Shown one piece after another: positions 1 through 6,532 of a stretch of DNA of 8,748 bases. This DNA is from Cryomorphaceae bacterium. Its GTDB lineage: Bacteria; Bacteroidota; Bacteroidia; Flavobacteriales; Schleiferiaceae. The position numbers were made by a program, and so were the translations under genes. The notes under the pieces were generated by a model that worked only from the letters and a program-made list of their open reading frames with translations, was not told where the DNA came from and made no database searches. Each line of letters opens with the position of its first letter. Within the stretch, counting starts at the first letter, position 1. The stretch is taken from assembly GCA_949547975.1 (NCBI GenBank), contig CATITW010000062.1:1-8748 (forward strand), read 5' to 3'.

Positions 1-1169
1 CCACTCCGTCCAACAAGGGCCATGGTTTGTCCTTTCGGTAATTCAAAGTCGATCCCACGCAACACCTGCACATCAGAACGGGTGGGGTAGCTAAATTTCA
101 CATTTGAAAATGCCAAAGTGCCGATCTCAACGGGAGCTGAAGCCGTGCGTTCTACAGGCATTTCTAACGGCTCTTCCATCAAACCGAAAATGGTTTCTGT
201 GGCACCGATCGCTTTCTGCAGTTGTGCATACACGCTCGCTAATCCACCGATCGAACCGCCGATAAAGAGTGCGTAGAGAATAAATTCATTGAGCTTATCC
301 GCTTCTAATTGGCCTTCATGCACCATACCCGCTCCGAACCAGATCACCAGAGCAATCGCCCCGAACAGTCCGAAGGTGATGAAGCTCGCAAATGCGCCCC
401 GGTAGTAACCGCCTTTTACGGCCAATCCCACCACTTCGCTGATGCGCTTGGCATAACGACTGCGCTCCCAAGCTTCGTTCGCAAACGCCTTCACGGTCTG
501 AATCCCGGCGAAAGTTTCTTCTACAATCGTGTTTGAAGCGGCCACTTCATCCTGCACGCGTTTCGAATATTTACGGATGAACTTCCCGAATATGATGGTC
601 ACCACAATCAGTGGTGGAATGGTTGCAATGATAAACAAGGTCAATTTGATCGAGGTGAATGCCAAAATCACAATCCCGCCGATCACCATCGACAATCCTC
701 TCAGAAACTCAGCGAAAGTAGTCGTCAGTGTCTCACCGATCTGTGAGGTATCCGAAGCCACACGAGAGTTCAATTCCCCTACGCGTTTCGCCGAGAAAAA
801 CTGCATGGGCAAATGCACTAAATGACCGTATAAATCTTCCCGAATAGCGGCTAACGCGCGTTCGGTGACCGTAACGAAAATGACCACTCGGAAAAAACTC
901 GCCACACTCTGCGCGGCAAGCAGGCCAACCATCATCAGCATGTTGTCGCCGAGATTATCAGGATTCGAGGCCATCAGCCCGCCCAAAAGTTTTGGAAACA
1001 ATAACGAGGTCACCATCGTTACCACTAGGAAAATAAATCCTAATGCCCAGAGCTTTCTGTGGGGACGCAAATAGGCGAAAATTTTACCTAATTGTTTCAA
1101 ATCACTAAACGTCAATGACTTGCGCTTAGTTTTGCCTTCTGAATTTGACGGGGTACTTGTTTCACTCAT
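1..1169 (-). CDS. ABC transporter, fused permease/ATPase (MsbA/ABCB-type exporter), C-terminus cut off by the window edge
   Basis: This gene encodes the N-terminal 389 residues of an inner-membrane ABC exporter half-transporter with a type-1 transmembrane domain followed by a nucleotide-binding domain. The start is the ATG at 1169, reading MSETSTPSNSEGKTKRK. A short polar, basic leader precedes the first hydrophobic helix (LWALGFIFLVVTMVTSLLF, about residues 40-60). Further hydrophobic segments follow near residues 75-95, 155-190 and 265-310. The family-typical stretch ERALAAIREDLYGHLVHLP leads into FFSAKRVGELNSRVASD at about residues 100-135. The start of the ATPase domain is visible (FSNVKFSYPTRSDVQVLRGI), and the window ends inside Walker A at GRSG. 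Signature, Walker B and H-loop motifs lie outside the window. Homologues of this architecture move lipids, lipid A precursors or drugs; the substrate here cannot be told. The gene is divergent from ubiE. Confidence 0.94.
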   Translation of the reverse strand, partial: MSETSTPSNSEGKTKRKSLTFSDLKQLGKIFAYLRPHRKLWALGFIFLVVTMVTSLLFPKLLGGLMASNPDNLGDNMLMMVGLLAAQSVASFFRVVIFVTVTERALAAIREDLYGHLVHLPMQFFSAKRVGELNSRVASDTSQIGETLTTTFAEFLRGLSMVIGGIVILAFTSIKLTLFIIATIPPLIVVTIIFGKFIRKYSKRVQDEVAASNTIVEETFAGIQTVKAFANEAWERSRYAKRISEVVGLAVKGGYYRGAFASFITFGLFGAIALVIWFGAGMVHEGQLEADKLNEFILYALFIGGSIGGLASVYAQLQKAIGATETIFGLMEEPLEMPVERTASAPVEIGTLAFSNVKFSYPTRSDVQVLRGIDFELPKGQTMALVGRS

Positions 1170-1174
1170 AGCTG

Positions 1175-1182
1175 CGAAGTTA
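1175..1182 (-). promoter_or_regulatory. possible -7 element for the ABC exporter gene
   Basis: Read on the minus strand this is TAACTTCG, one mismatch from the Bacteroidota -7 consensus TAnnTTTG. It ends only five bases before the ATG at 1169, so a transcript from it would be nearly leaderless. No convincing -33 TTG is seen upstream. This is a weak call based on motif and position only. Confidence 0.2.
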
Positions 1183-1194
1183 CGCCTTATGGCC

Positions 1195-1202
1195 TACCTT
1201 TG
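1195..1202 (+). promoter_or_regulatory. -7 element (TAnnTTTG) for ubiE and the downstream run
   Basis: TACCTTTG is an exact match to the Bacteroidota primary sigma factor -7 consensus TAnnTTTG. It ends 19 bases before the ubiE ATG at 1222, inside the 52-bp divergent gap. A clear -33 TTG at the usual distance is not visible. The leader downstream is A-rich and has no Shine-Dalgarno sequence, which is usual for the phylum. This promoter could drive ubiE, porT and the EamA permease together, because the gaps between them are short or absent. Confidence 0.5.
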
Positions 1203-1221
1203 CGACTGAAAATTATCAACA

Positions 1222-1956
1222 ATGGCAGGAGCAGAAAATATCAAACCCTACCACGACAGTGACGCGGAGAAAAAGCAGCAAGTAGCTGAAATGTTCGACA
1301 ACATTTCCAAGCGCTACGACTTGCTCAACCACCTATTATCACTCAATATCGACAAAGGGTGGCGCCGCAAGGTCGTTGCCCTTATAAAGGCCGATAAACC
1401 CAAAGTTGTTTTAGACGTGGCAACAGGTACTGCCGACCTTGCTATCGCTCTTGCGAAAGGTACGGGTGCCGACATCACAGGTGCCGACATCAGTGAAGGC
1501 ATGCTCAGCGTGGGTCGCGAAAAGATTGAGAAAAAAGGATTGACGCCTAAAATCGTTCTTGAACTCGGGGATAGCGAAAATCTGCCTTATCCAGACAACA
1601 CTTTTGATGCCATCACCGTGGCCTTCGGAGTGCGTAATTTTCAAAACCTGCACAACGGTCTAAAGGACATGGCACGTGTGCTCAAGCCGGGAGGACAGCT
1701 CGTGGTATTGGAGTTCAGCCAGCCGCAAAAATTCCCATTCAAACAAATTTATTGGTTCTATTTCAAGGCAGTGCTCCCAACCGTTGGGAAGCTGATTTCA
1801 AAGGACCCTCGCGCGTACACCTACCTTCCAGAGAGTGTTGCCGCGTTCCCGTATGGGGATAAATTTGAGCAGGAATTGGTCAAAGCGGGTTTAAAACCTC
1901 AGCTCACCAAGCCCGTTACCTTTGGGATTGCTTCGATCTATCAAGCAAGAAAATAG
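1222..1956 (+). CDS. ubiE: demethylmenaquinone C-methyltransferase (UbiE/MenG)
   Basis: This is an S-adenosylmethionine-dependent methyltransferase that converts demethylmenaquinone to menaquinone, the last step of menaquinone synthesis; in other phyla the same enzyme also acts in ubiquinone synthesis. At 244 residues it has normal family length. Visible marks are the N-terminal family motif around MFDNISKRYDLLNHLLS (residues 24-40), the SAM-binding motif I VVLDVATGTADLAIA (62-76), the acidic strand-end GADIS (87-91), the segment LPYPDNTFDAITVAFGVRNF (121-140) that contains the UbiE signature GVRN, and LKPGGQLVVLEFS (154-166). The start ATG fits the usual N-terminus. Since Bacteroidota generally use menaquinone, the Men role is the likely one. 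porT follows after 22 bases, suggesting co-transcription. Confidence 0.97.
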   Translation: MAGAENIKPYHDSDAEKKQQVAEMFDNISKRYDLLNHLLSLNIDKGWRRKVVALIKADKPKVVLDVATGTADLAIALAKGTGADITGADISEGMLSVGREKIEKKGLTPKIVLELGDSENLPYPDNTFDAITVAFGVRNFQNLHNGLKDMARVLKPGGQLVVLEFSQPQKFPFKQIYWFYFKAVLPTVGKLISKDPRAYTYLPESVAAFPYGDKFEQELVKAGLKPQLTKPVTFGIASIYQARK

Positions 1957-1978
1957 GACCCGATACGTTACTGTTGGT

Positions 1979-2674
1979 ATGAAGTTACGCCTGATCGCCG
2001 CCCTTTTATTGGTCATCCCTTGGAGCGCTAGTGCCCAATTCGCCCGTTTGCGCAACCAACCCTTGTACGATAAAAACGAACTCCATTTCGGATTTCACAT
2101 GGGGCTGAATTGGTACAACTTTAACCTCGACCTCAAAGACCTCAGCACGGTGCCGGACATCTTTGGCGTCGAAAGTGAGTCGCTTCCAGGATACAACATC
2201 AACATCATTTCGGACCTGCGCCTCACCGAAAACCTCGACCTGCGTTTTACTCCGGGTTTTGCCGCAACCACTCGAAAGCTGCACTTTGACCTGATCAATC
2301 CGTTCACCAGCGAGCGCCAAACCATCACCAGACAGATCGAAAGCTCGTACGTCCAGTTTCCGCTGCACCTCAAGTTTAAATCTATCCGCATCGACAACTA
2401 CCGCCTGTTTCTACTTGCCGGAATCCGCTATGCGAACGACCTCGCCTCTAAAGCAAAAGTGGTCGACGACAACCTGTTCAAACTCCAGCGCCATACCGCT
2501 GATTACGAAGTAGGCTTCGGTGCCGATTTCTATTTTGAATACTTCAAATTTTCACCTCAAATCCGCGCCTCTTGGGGACTCACGAACCTGTTAGTTCAAG
2601 ACGGCACGCTACCTGTTGACGCATTTGACGGCCTGCGAACCCGCGCCGTTCTTATCAACTTTACTTTCGAATAG
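1979..2674 (+). CDS. porT: PorT-family outer-membrane protein (type IX secretion/gliding)
   Basis: The protein has 231 residues and resembles PorT (SprT) of the type IX secretion system, a small outer-membrane beta-barrel needed for protein secretion and gliding in Bacteroidota. The ATG at 1979 is chosen because it gives a clean signal peptide, MKLRLIAALLLVIPWSASA, cleaved before Gln20; the open frame extends upstream into ubiE but would spoil this signal. The mature part shows alternating amphipathic strands and aromatic girdle residues: LHFGFHMGLNWYNFNLDL, NINIISDLRLTENLDLRFTPG, SSYVQFPLHLKFKS, YEVGFGADFYFEYFKFSPQI, and the end VLINFTFE. The order of G-x-N, 'dLRFTPG', 'PLHLKfKS' and 'FYFEYFKFSP' is what I recall of PorT. 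Linkage to ubiE supports the call and is, to my knowledge, common in Flavobacteriia. A generic PorT-like barrel with another role is the alternative. Confidence 0.85.
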   Translation: MKLRLIAALLLVIPWSASAQFARLRNQPLYDKNELHFGFHMGLNWYNFNLDLKDLSTVPDIFGVESESLPGYNINIISDLRLTENLDLRFTPGFAATTRKLHFDLINPFTSERQTITRQIESSYVQFPLHLKFKSIRIDNYRLFLLAGIRYANDLASKAKVVDDNLFKLQRHTADYEVGFGADFYFEYFKFSPQIRASWGLTNLLVQDGTLPVDAFDGLRTRAVLINFTFE

Positions 2675-3528
2675 TGCAAAAAGGCATTCTGTACATGCTC
2701 ATCTCCGTAGGTTGCTTTGCGGCAGTCAACCTGATGGTCAAATTCTTGCCGCACCTTCCGGCCACTGAGCTCGTTTTATTTCGCTCCATCGTCACTTTTG
2801 TGATCAGCTACACGATGCTCCGTCGCAAAAAGGTAAACCCGTGGGGCAACGACAAAAAATGGCTGCTGATCCGCGGAATTGCAGGTACAACGGCGCTCAC
2901 CATTTTCTTCTACACCATTCAAAAAATGCCGCTATCCGCAGCGGTCACTGTCCAATACCTCAGTCCGTTCTTCACTGCATTTATCGCAGGGTTCTTATTG
3001 GGCGAGAAAACCAAAGCAGCGCAATGGCTCTTTTTTCTAGTCTCGTTCATCGGAATTGTCGTGGTGAAGGGCAGCAGCGCTCAAATTCCGCCTACACTCC
3101 TGGCCCTTGGTGTATTTTCCAGCGTTTTCAGTGGTTTGGCGTACAACGCGATCCGCAAATTAAAAAACGAAGAACCGCTCACCGTGGTCATGTACTTCCC
3201 CTTGGTCGCCACACCGATCATGCTGGTTTTCAGTTTGTTTAATTGGGTTACGCCATCATCCTGGGACCTACTCATGCTTCTGGGCATCGGATTAATGACC
3301 CAATTCGCACAGCTCTACATGACCAAATCTTACCAACTTTCTGAGGTCAATACCGTAGCTCCACTGAAGTACATCGGCGTGATCTTCGCATTGACTTGGG
3401 ACGTCGTCCTCTTCGATTTCGTACCGAACGGTCAAATGATTTTAGGAATTGTTCTAGTGATCGGGGGTGTTCTTCTCAACCTCCAATTCAAGGCTTCACA
3501 GAAAGCGCGTATTCGTAAAGCAGGGTAG
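2674..3528 (+). CDS. EamA/DMT-superfamily permease
   Basis: This is an inner-membrane protein of 284 residues with about ten hydrophobic helices arranged as two EamA repeats (roughly residues 3-130 and 145-272), the standard layout of the drug/metabolite transporter superfamily. Typical sequence marks are FFYTIQKMPLSAAVTVQYLS followed by FFTAFIAGFLLGEKT in the first repeat (about residues 88-123), and SYQLSEVNTVAPLKYIGVIFA with VLVIGGVLLNL in the second. Members export amino acids, metabolites or drugs; the substrate is not predictable here. The start is GTG at 2674, whose G is the last base of the porT stop codon (TAGTG), which suggests translational coupling. A later ATG at 2695 would cut into the first helix and is less likely. 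The 3' end overlaps the convergent RNA methyltransferase gene by 41 bases, with no terminator in between. Confidence 0.9.
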   Translation: MQKGILYMLISVGCFAAVNLMVKFLPHLPATELVLFRSIVTFVISYTMLRRKKVNPWGNDKKWLLIRGIAGTTALTIFFYTIQKMPLSAAVTVQYLSPFFTAFIAGFLLGEKTKAAQWLFFLVSFIGIVVVKGSSAQIPPTLLALGVFSSVFSGLAYNAIRKLKNEEPLTVVMYFPLVATPIMLVFSLFNWVTPSSWDLLMLLGIGLMTQFAQLYMTKSYQLSEVNTVAPLKYIGVIFALTWDVVLFDFVPNGQMILGIVLVIGGVLLNLQFKASQKARIRKAG

Positions 3529-4228
3529 CCCCACTCACTGCGACGTTCAAGCTCTCCATTTTAGAAGCATCACCGGGCAAGGTAATTTTCGTGCCGCAAG
3601 CCTTCAAAGCTTCACTCGCACCTCCGCCTTCATTGCCCATCACCAGCATCTGGCCAGAGGTCCACTCAAACGATCGTGCCGGAGTTCCGTCCATATCCGC
3701 AACTACCCAGCTCTTGCCGTGTACTTTCGCCCAATCCAGCCAATCCTCCTCGGCCATCGCAACCACTTGCACATGCGCTAAGGCGCTCATCGAGGACTGT
3801 ACCACTTTCGGACTCCAAACATCAGCCGTACCCACGACCAAGGCAATGTGCTCCACACCGTACCAAAGCGCCGTACGCAACAACGTTCCCACATTCCCCG
3901 GATCCTGCACACGGTCCAAGACCAGTACGAGGGGTGCATCGCGGAAACTCGCTAGCGAACTTTCAGGTATGCTGAACACTGCGAGTACCGGCGAAGGCGT
4001 TTCCAAAAACGTAATGCGCTTCATCTCTGCCTCACTCACAGCCACTGTGGGCGCTGAATCAAAAGCTCCGGGCAACTCTACGGTGGCATAAATATTCTCC
4101 GGCTTAAAGCCAGCGGAAAGGAAATCAGTCACTAACTTCAAACCTTCAGCAACGAAGAGACCCGATTTTTTTCGGTTCTTGCGCAACCCTAAACTACGAA
4201 CGAGTTTTTCTGAATTTTTCGTGAGCAC
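3488..4228 (-). CDS. SpoU/TrmH-family RNA 2'-O-ribose methyltransferase
   Basis: This is a SPOUT-class methyltransferase of 246 residues, predicted to transfer a methyl group from S-adenosylmethionine to a ribose 2'-OH in rRNA or tRNA; the exact nucleotide cannot be told. The N-terminal substrate-binding region has the family pattern RSLGLRKNRKKSGLFVAEG (residues 11-29). The three SpoU motifs are all present: motif 1 DPGNVGTLLRTA (109-120) with Asn112 and Arg118, motif 2 VMGNEGGGAS (196-205) with Glu200, and motif 3 LPGDASKMESLNVAVS (217-232) with the SLN triplet, which shape the trefoil knot. The start is GTG at 4228; an in-frame stop lies three codons upstream, and the N-terminus MLTKNSEKLVRSL matches the family. 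It starts back to back with tamL and overlaps the end of the EamA permease gene. Confidence 0.94.
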   Translation of the reverse strand: MLTKNSEKLVRSLGLRKNRKKSGLFVAEGLKLVTDFLSAGFKPENIYATVELPGAFDSAPTVAVSEAEMKRITFLETPSPVLAVFSIPESSLASFRDAPLVLVLDRVQDPGNVGTLLRTALWYGVEHIALVVGTADVWSPKVVQSSMSALAHVQVVAMAEEDWLDWAKVHGKSWVVADMDGTPARSFEWTSGQMLVMGNEGGGASEALKACGTKITLPGDASKMESLNVAVSGATLLYEYALSVKP

Positions 4229-4229
4229 A

Positions 4230-6470
4230 GTGACTTATTTTTTTGCTAAAATACAAGCTAAATATGCGGCATACGCGACTGCCCTGCTTGTATTATTCAC
4301 GGCAACAAGTTGCAGCGGCTTAAGACAAGTACAGGCAGATGCTCCCCTCCTAGTCAAGAACGAAATTCTCATTAACGGGAAGCCCACGAGTTCAGACGAC
4401 GACTATGACATCATGCGACAGCGCCCGAACCGAGGGGTCGGTAACGTCCGGTTGTTTTTATCGATGCACCAGTTCGGTGAATGTATTGGCGATAATGGCG
4501 TTGGAAATTGGTTCAAAAACATTGGAGAAGCCCCGGCAGTCTATGACTCACTAGCACGTCTTCAAACCGCGCAACAGCTCGGCTTGCACTACTTCAACCT
4601 CGGCTATTACCGCACGAACATCACTACCCACGAAACACGGAAGCGCAAAAAAGTGACCGCCCACTACCAGGTCACTACAGGTCCACGTTATACCATCGAC
4701 CAGTACGCATTGCGGTCGACCAGTAGATTCATCGACTCTGCCCTAACGCACTACGAACCCTTGCTCGAAAAAAGCGCTCCCATGGTGGCGGAACAGATCG
4801 AAGCAGAGCAGCTCGGCGTAGTAAATTTCCTAAAAAACAACGGGTACTACCGGGCAAAATTGGGCTGGGTGTACTTCGAAGTAGATACGCTCCAGGGACC
4901 GGACCAAAGCACCATCACCTGCGTGGTTGACCCCTACATTTATGGCGGGGACTTGAAGCGTGCGCGCCTTCAGAAAATCACCATTGAACCTACCTACAGC
5001 TATCGAAGTCCACTACCCATCATCGACAGTACGCGTACAGCGCACGGCATGGATGTCTTGCAAACCAGTCCTAAATTCCGCCCCGAGTTTCTAGATCAGC
5101 AAACATTCATGAACCAAGGCGACTACTACAACAACGCCTTACTTCGCAGCACGTATAAAAACCTGACCTCTTTGGGCGTATTTCGTAATGTACAGCTTGA
5201 CGTTGTAGATCTCGACTCTGCCGTGATTGCACACATCCAGCTCGAGCCGTTGCCCAAGCGCGCCGTTCAAGCCTCTTTAGAAGGTCTCGGCAACAGCGGT
5301 AGCATCGGTTTAGGAGGAAATTTCAGCTGGGACAACCGCAACTTGTTCAAAGGTGGCGAATTACTTCGGCTATCGCTTGGGGGGTCGATCACGGAGCAAC
5401 GCAACTCGACCAGCAACACTTGGCTGATCGATGCACGCGAACTCAATACGGCGGTTGCGCTCAATATCCCGAAGCTGGTACTTCCAGAAAATTGGCTTCC
5501 GTTAAAAGCGAAACAATGGTCACCAAAAACAGAGATTTCTGCAAAGGCCTCGTACCAATTCCGAGCGAACGAATTCAACCGACTCAACCTCACCGCAAAC
5601 CTCGACTACCGCTGGCGCATCGGCAAGGCATCACACCTGCTCACTCCCGCACAACTCTCTTTCGTCCAGATCGATTTTAACGGCAGCGGACAAACCACCC
5701 CCTTCCTATTCAACGGTTTTCAAGACCTCTTTTTTAGCGCCACCTCGTACCGATTCAGTGAAAGTTGGACCTCAGGAAATTTGCGCTTCTTCCTCGCCAC
5801 GGAACTCGAATCCGGCGGACACCTGTTTAGCGCAGCGGGCATCCAAGAATTGGCCGGAACGCCACTCGCCCGTTACTTAAAATCCAGCATAGATTTCCGC
5901 ACCTACAAATCACTGGTGCGAAAACGTGAATTGGCCTTTCGAACCTTTATCGGCGTTAGCGAAGCTTGGGGCACTACGAATGGATTTGTCCCGTTTGAAA
6001 AATCATTCTTTATGGGCGGCTCCAACGACATGCGCGGATGGACGGCCTACCACTTCGGCCCAGGAAGCACCTCAGAAACGCTGCTTCAAACTGATGGATT
6101 CTTTGCCGCCGCACCGATAAAACTCCTGCAAAGCCTCGAATACCGCTACACTATACAAGAGGCGCTTAAAGGAGCAGTATTCCTCGACGCAGGAAACATG
6201 TGGCTGCACAACAAAACCTACACCGGGGCGCTCACCAGCGAGCAGCTCGGCGCCATCGACAATGGCGTTTTCAAATGGAACCGATTCTACGAGCAGATCG
6301 GCCTAAGCACTGGACTGGGCTTACGCTACGATGTGGAGTTCTTCATCCTTCGAGCGGACCTCGGAATGAAAACCTACCACCCCGGCGCAGACGGCCGTTC
6401 CAACTGGACCATTTCTAACCCCAAATGGCGCGATTTAAACGTCAGTTTAGGGATTGGATATCCATTCTAA
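4230..6470 (+). CDS. tamL: TamL-like Omp85 outer-membrane lipoprotein (BamA/TamA family)
   Basis: The protein has about 746 residues and belongs to the Omp85 superfamily: periplasmic POTRA domains followed by a 16-stranded barrel. From GTG 4230 the N-terminus has a lipoprotein-like signal ending in ALLVLFTATSC (Cys28), with a lipobox that is acceptable but has Ala at -3. Cys followed by a short linker and LLVKNEILING is characteristic of TamL, the Bacteroidota lipoprotein counterpart of TamA that works with TamB. A POTRA-like unit is seen at YYNNALLRSTYKNLTSLGVF (about residues 299-318). The barrel begins near ASLEGLGNSGSIGLGGNFSW (about 348). The conserved L6-loop motif is GGSNDMRGW (about 596-604), and the protein ends in aromatic YPF. 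GTG at 4221 is an alternative start. TTG at 4179 is less likely, since it makes an over-long n-region and overlaps the methyltransferase gene by 50 bases. Confidence 0.88.
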   Translation: MTYFFAKIQAKYAAYATALLVLFTATSCSGLRQVQADAPLLVKNEILINGKPTSSDDDYDIMRQRPNRGVGNVRLFLSMHQFGECIGDNGVGNWFKNIGEAPAVYDSLARLQTAQQLGLHYFNLGYYRTNITTHETRKRKKVTAHYQVTTGPRYTIDQYALRSTSRFIDSALTHYEPLLEKSAPMVAEQIEAEQLGVVNFLKNNGYYRAKLGWVYFEVDTLQGPDQSTITCVVDPYIYGGDLKRARLQKITIEPTYSYRSPLPIIDSTRTAHGMDVLQTSPKFRPEFLDQQTFMNQGDYYNNALLRSTYKNLTSLGVFRNVQLDVVDLDSAVIAHIQLEPLPKRAVQASLEGLGNSGSIGLGGNFSWDNRNLFKGGELLRLSLGGSITEQRNSTSNTWLIDARELNTAVALNIPKLVLPENWLPLKAKQWSPKTEISAKASYQFRANEFNRLNLTANLDYRWRIGKASHLLTPAQLSFVQIDFNGSGQTTPFLFNGFQDLFFSATSYRFSESWTSGNLRFFLATELESGGHLFSAAGIQELAGTPLARYLKSSIDFRTYKSLVRKRELAFRTFIGVSEAWGTTNGFVPFEKSFFMGGSNDMRGWTAYHFGPGSTSETLLQTDGFFAAAPIKLLQSLEYRYTIQEALKGAVFLDAGNMWLHNKTYTGALTSEQLGAIDNGVFKWNRFYEQIGLSTGLGLRYDVEFFILRADLGMKTYHPGADGRSNWTISNPKWRDLNVSLGIGYPF
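4246..4253 (-). promoter_or_regulatory. -7-like element for the SpoU methyltransferase, inside the tamL signal-peptide codons
   Basis: Read on the minus strand the sequence is TATTTTAG followed by GC, one mismatch from TAnnTTTG and identical to the element before fbaB. It ends 17 bases before the GTG start at 4228, a spacing like that of the other putative elements in this window. It lies inside the coding region for the TamL signal peptide, because the two start codons are almost adjacent. No clear -33 TTG is seen. Confidence 0.35.
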
Positions 6471-6500
6471 AATACGGTTTCGGACATCGAAAAGTTATCT

Positions 6501-6508
6501 TATTTTAG
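6501..6508 (+). promoter_or_regulatory. -7-like element for the fbaB aldolase gene
   Basis: TATTTTAG, followed by CGGC, ends 24 bases before the ATG at 6533 and differs from the Bacteroidota -7 consensus TAnnTTTG at one place. A T-rich TTTC at 6478-6481 lies about 19 bases upstream and could serve as a degenerate -33 element. The 62-bp gap between tamL and fbaB shows no terminator hairpin, so some read-through from tamL is possible. Confidence 0.4.
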
Positions 6509-6532
6509 CGGCTCACAAACACTTAGAATATT

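Noticed and set aside
309..1074. Three plus-strand open frames of 69-98 codons
   Set aside because: They lie opposite the ABC exporter, whose frame is continuous with family motifs; the plus-strand peptides show no family likeness.
1922..1978. Extension of porT upstream to TTG at 1922
   Set aside because: It would overlap ubiE by 35 bases and place 19 polar residues before a perfect signal peptide that begins at ATG 1979.
1176..1992. Repeat of GAAGTTACGCCT at 1176-1187 and 1981-1992
   Set aside because: A 12-base exact repeat is expected about twice by chance in a window of this size, and the second copy is the start of the porT coding sequence.
2006..2397. Minus-strand open frames of 100-120 codons
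   Set aside because: They are antisense to porT, which has a signal peptide and a full beta-barrel pattern.
3591..4091. A 166-codon open frame antisense to the SpoU methyltransferase gene
   Set aside because: It is low in recognisable structure, rich in Ser, Pro, Thr and Ala, and lies wholly opposite a gene with all three SpoU motifs; it is a shadow of that coding sequence.
4179..4229. TTG at 4179 as the tamL start
   Set aside because: It would give a signal peptide with an n-region of over 30 residues and overlap the methyltransferase gene by 50 bases; GTG 4230 or 4221 gives a more normal lipoprotein signal.
6471..6506. AAAATA/TATTTT inverted repeat after tamL as a terminator
   Set aside because: The stem is six A/T pairs with a loop of over 20 bases and no GC core, and the right half overlaps the likely fbaB promoter element.
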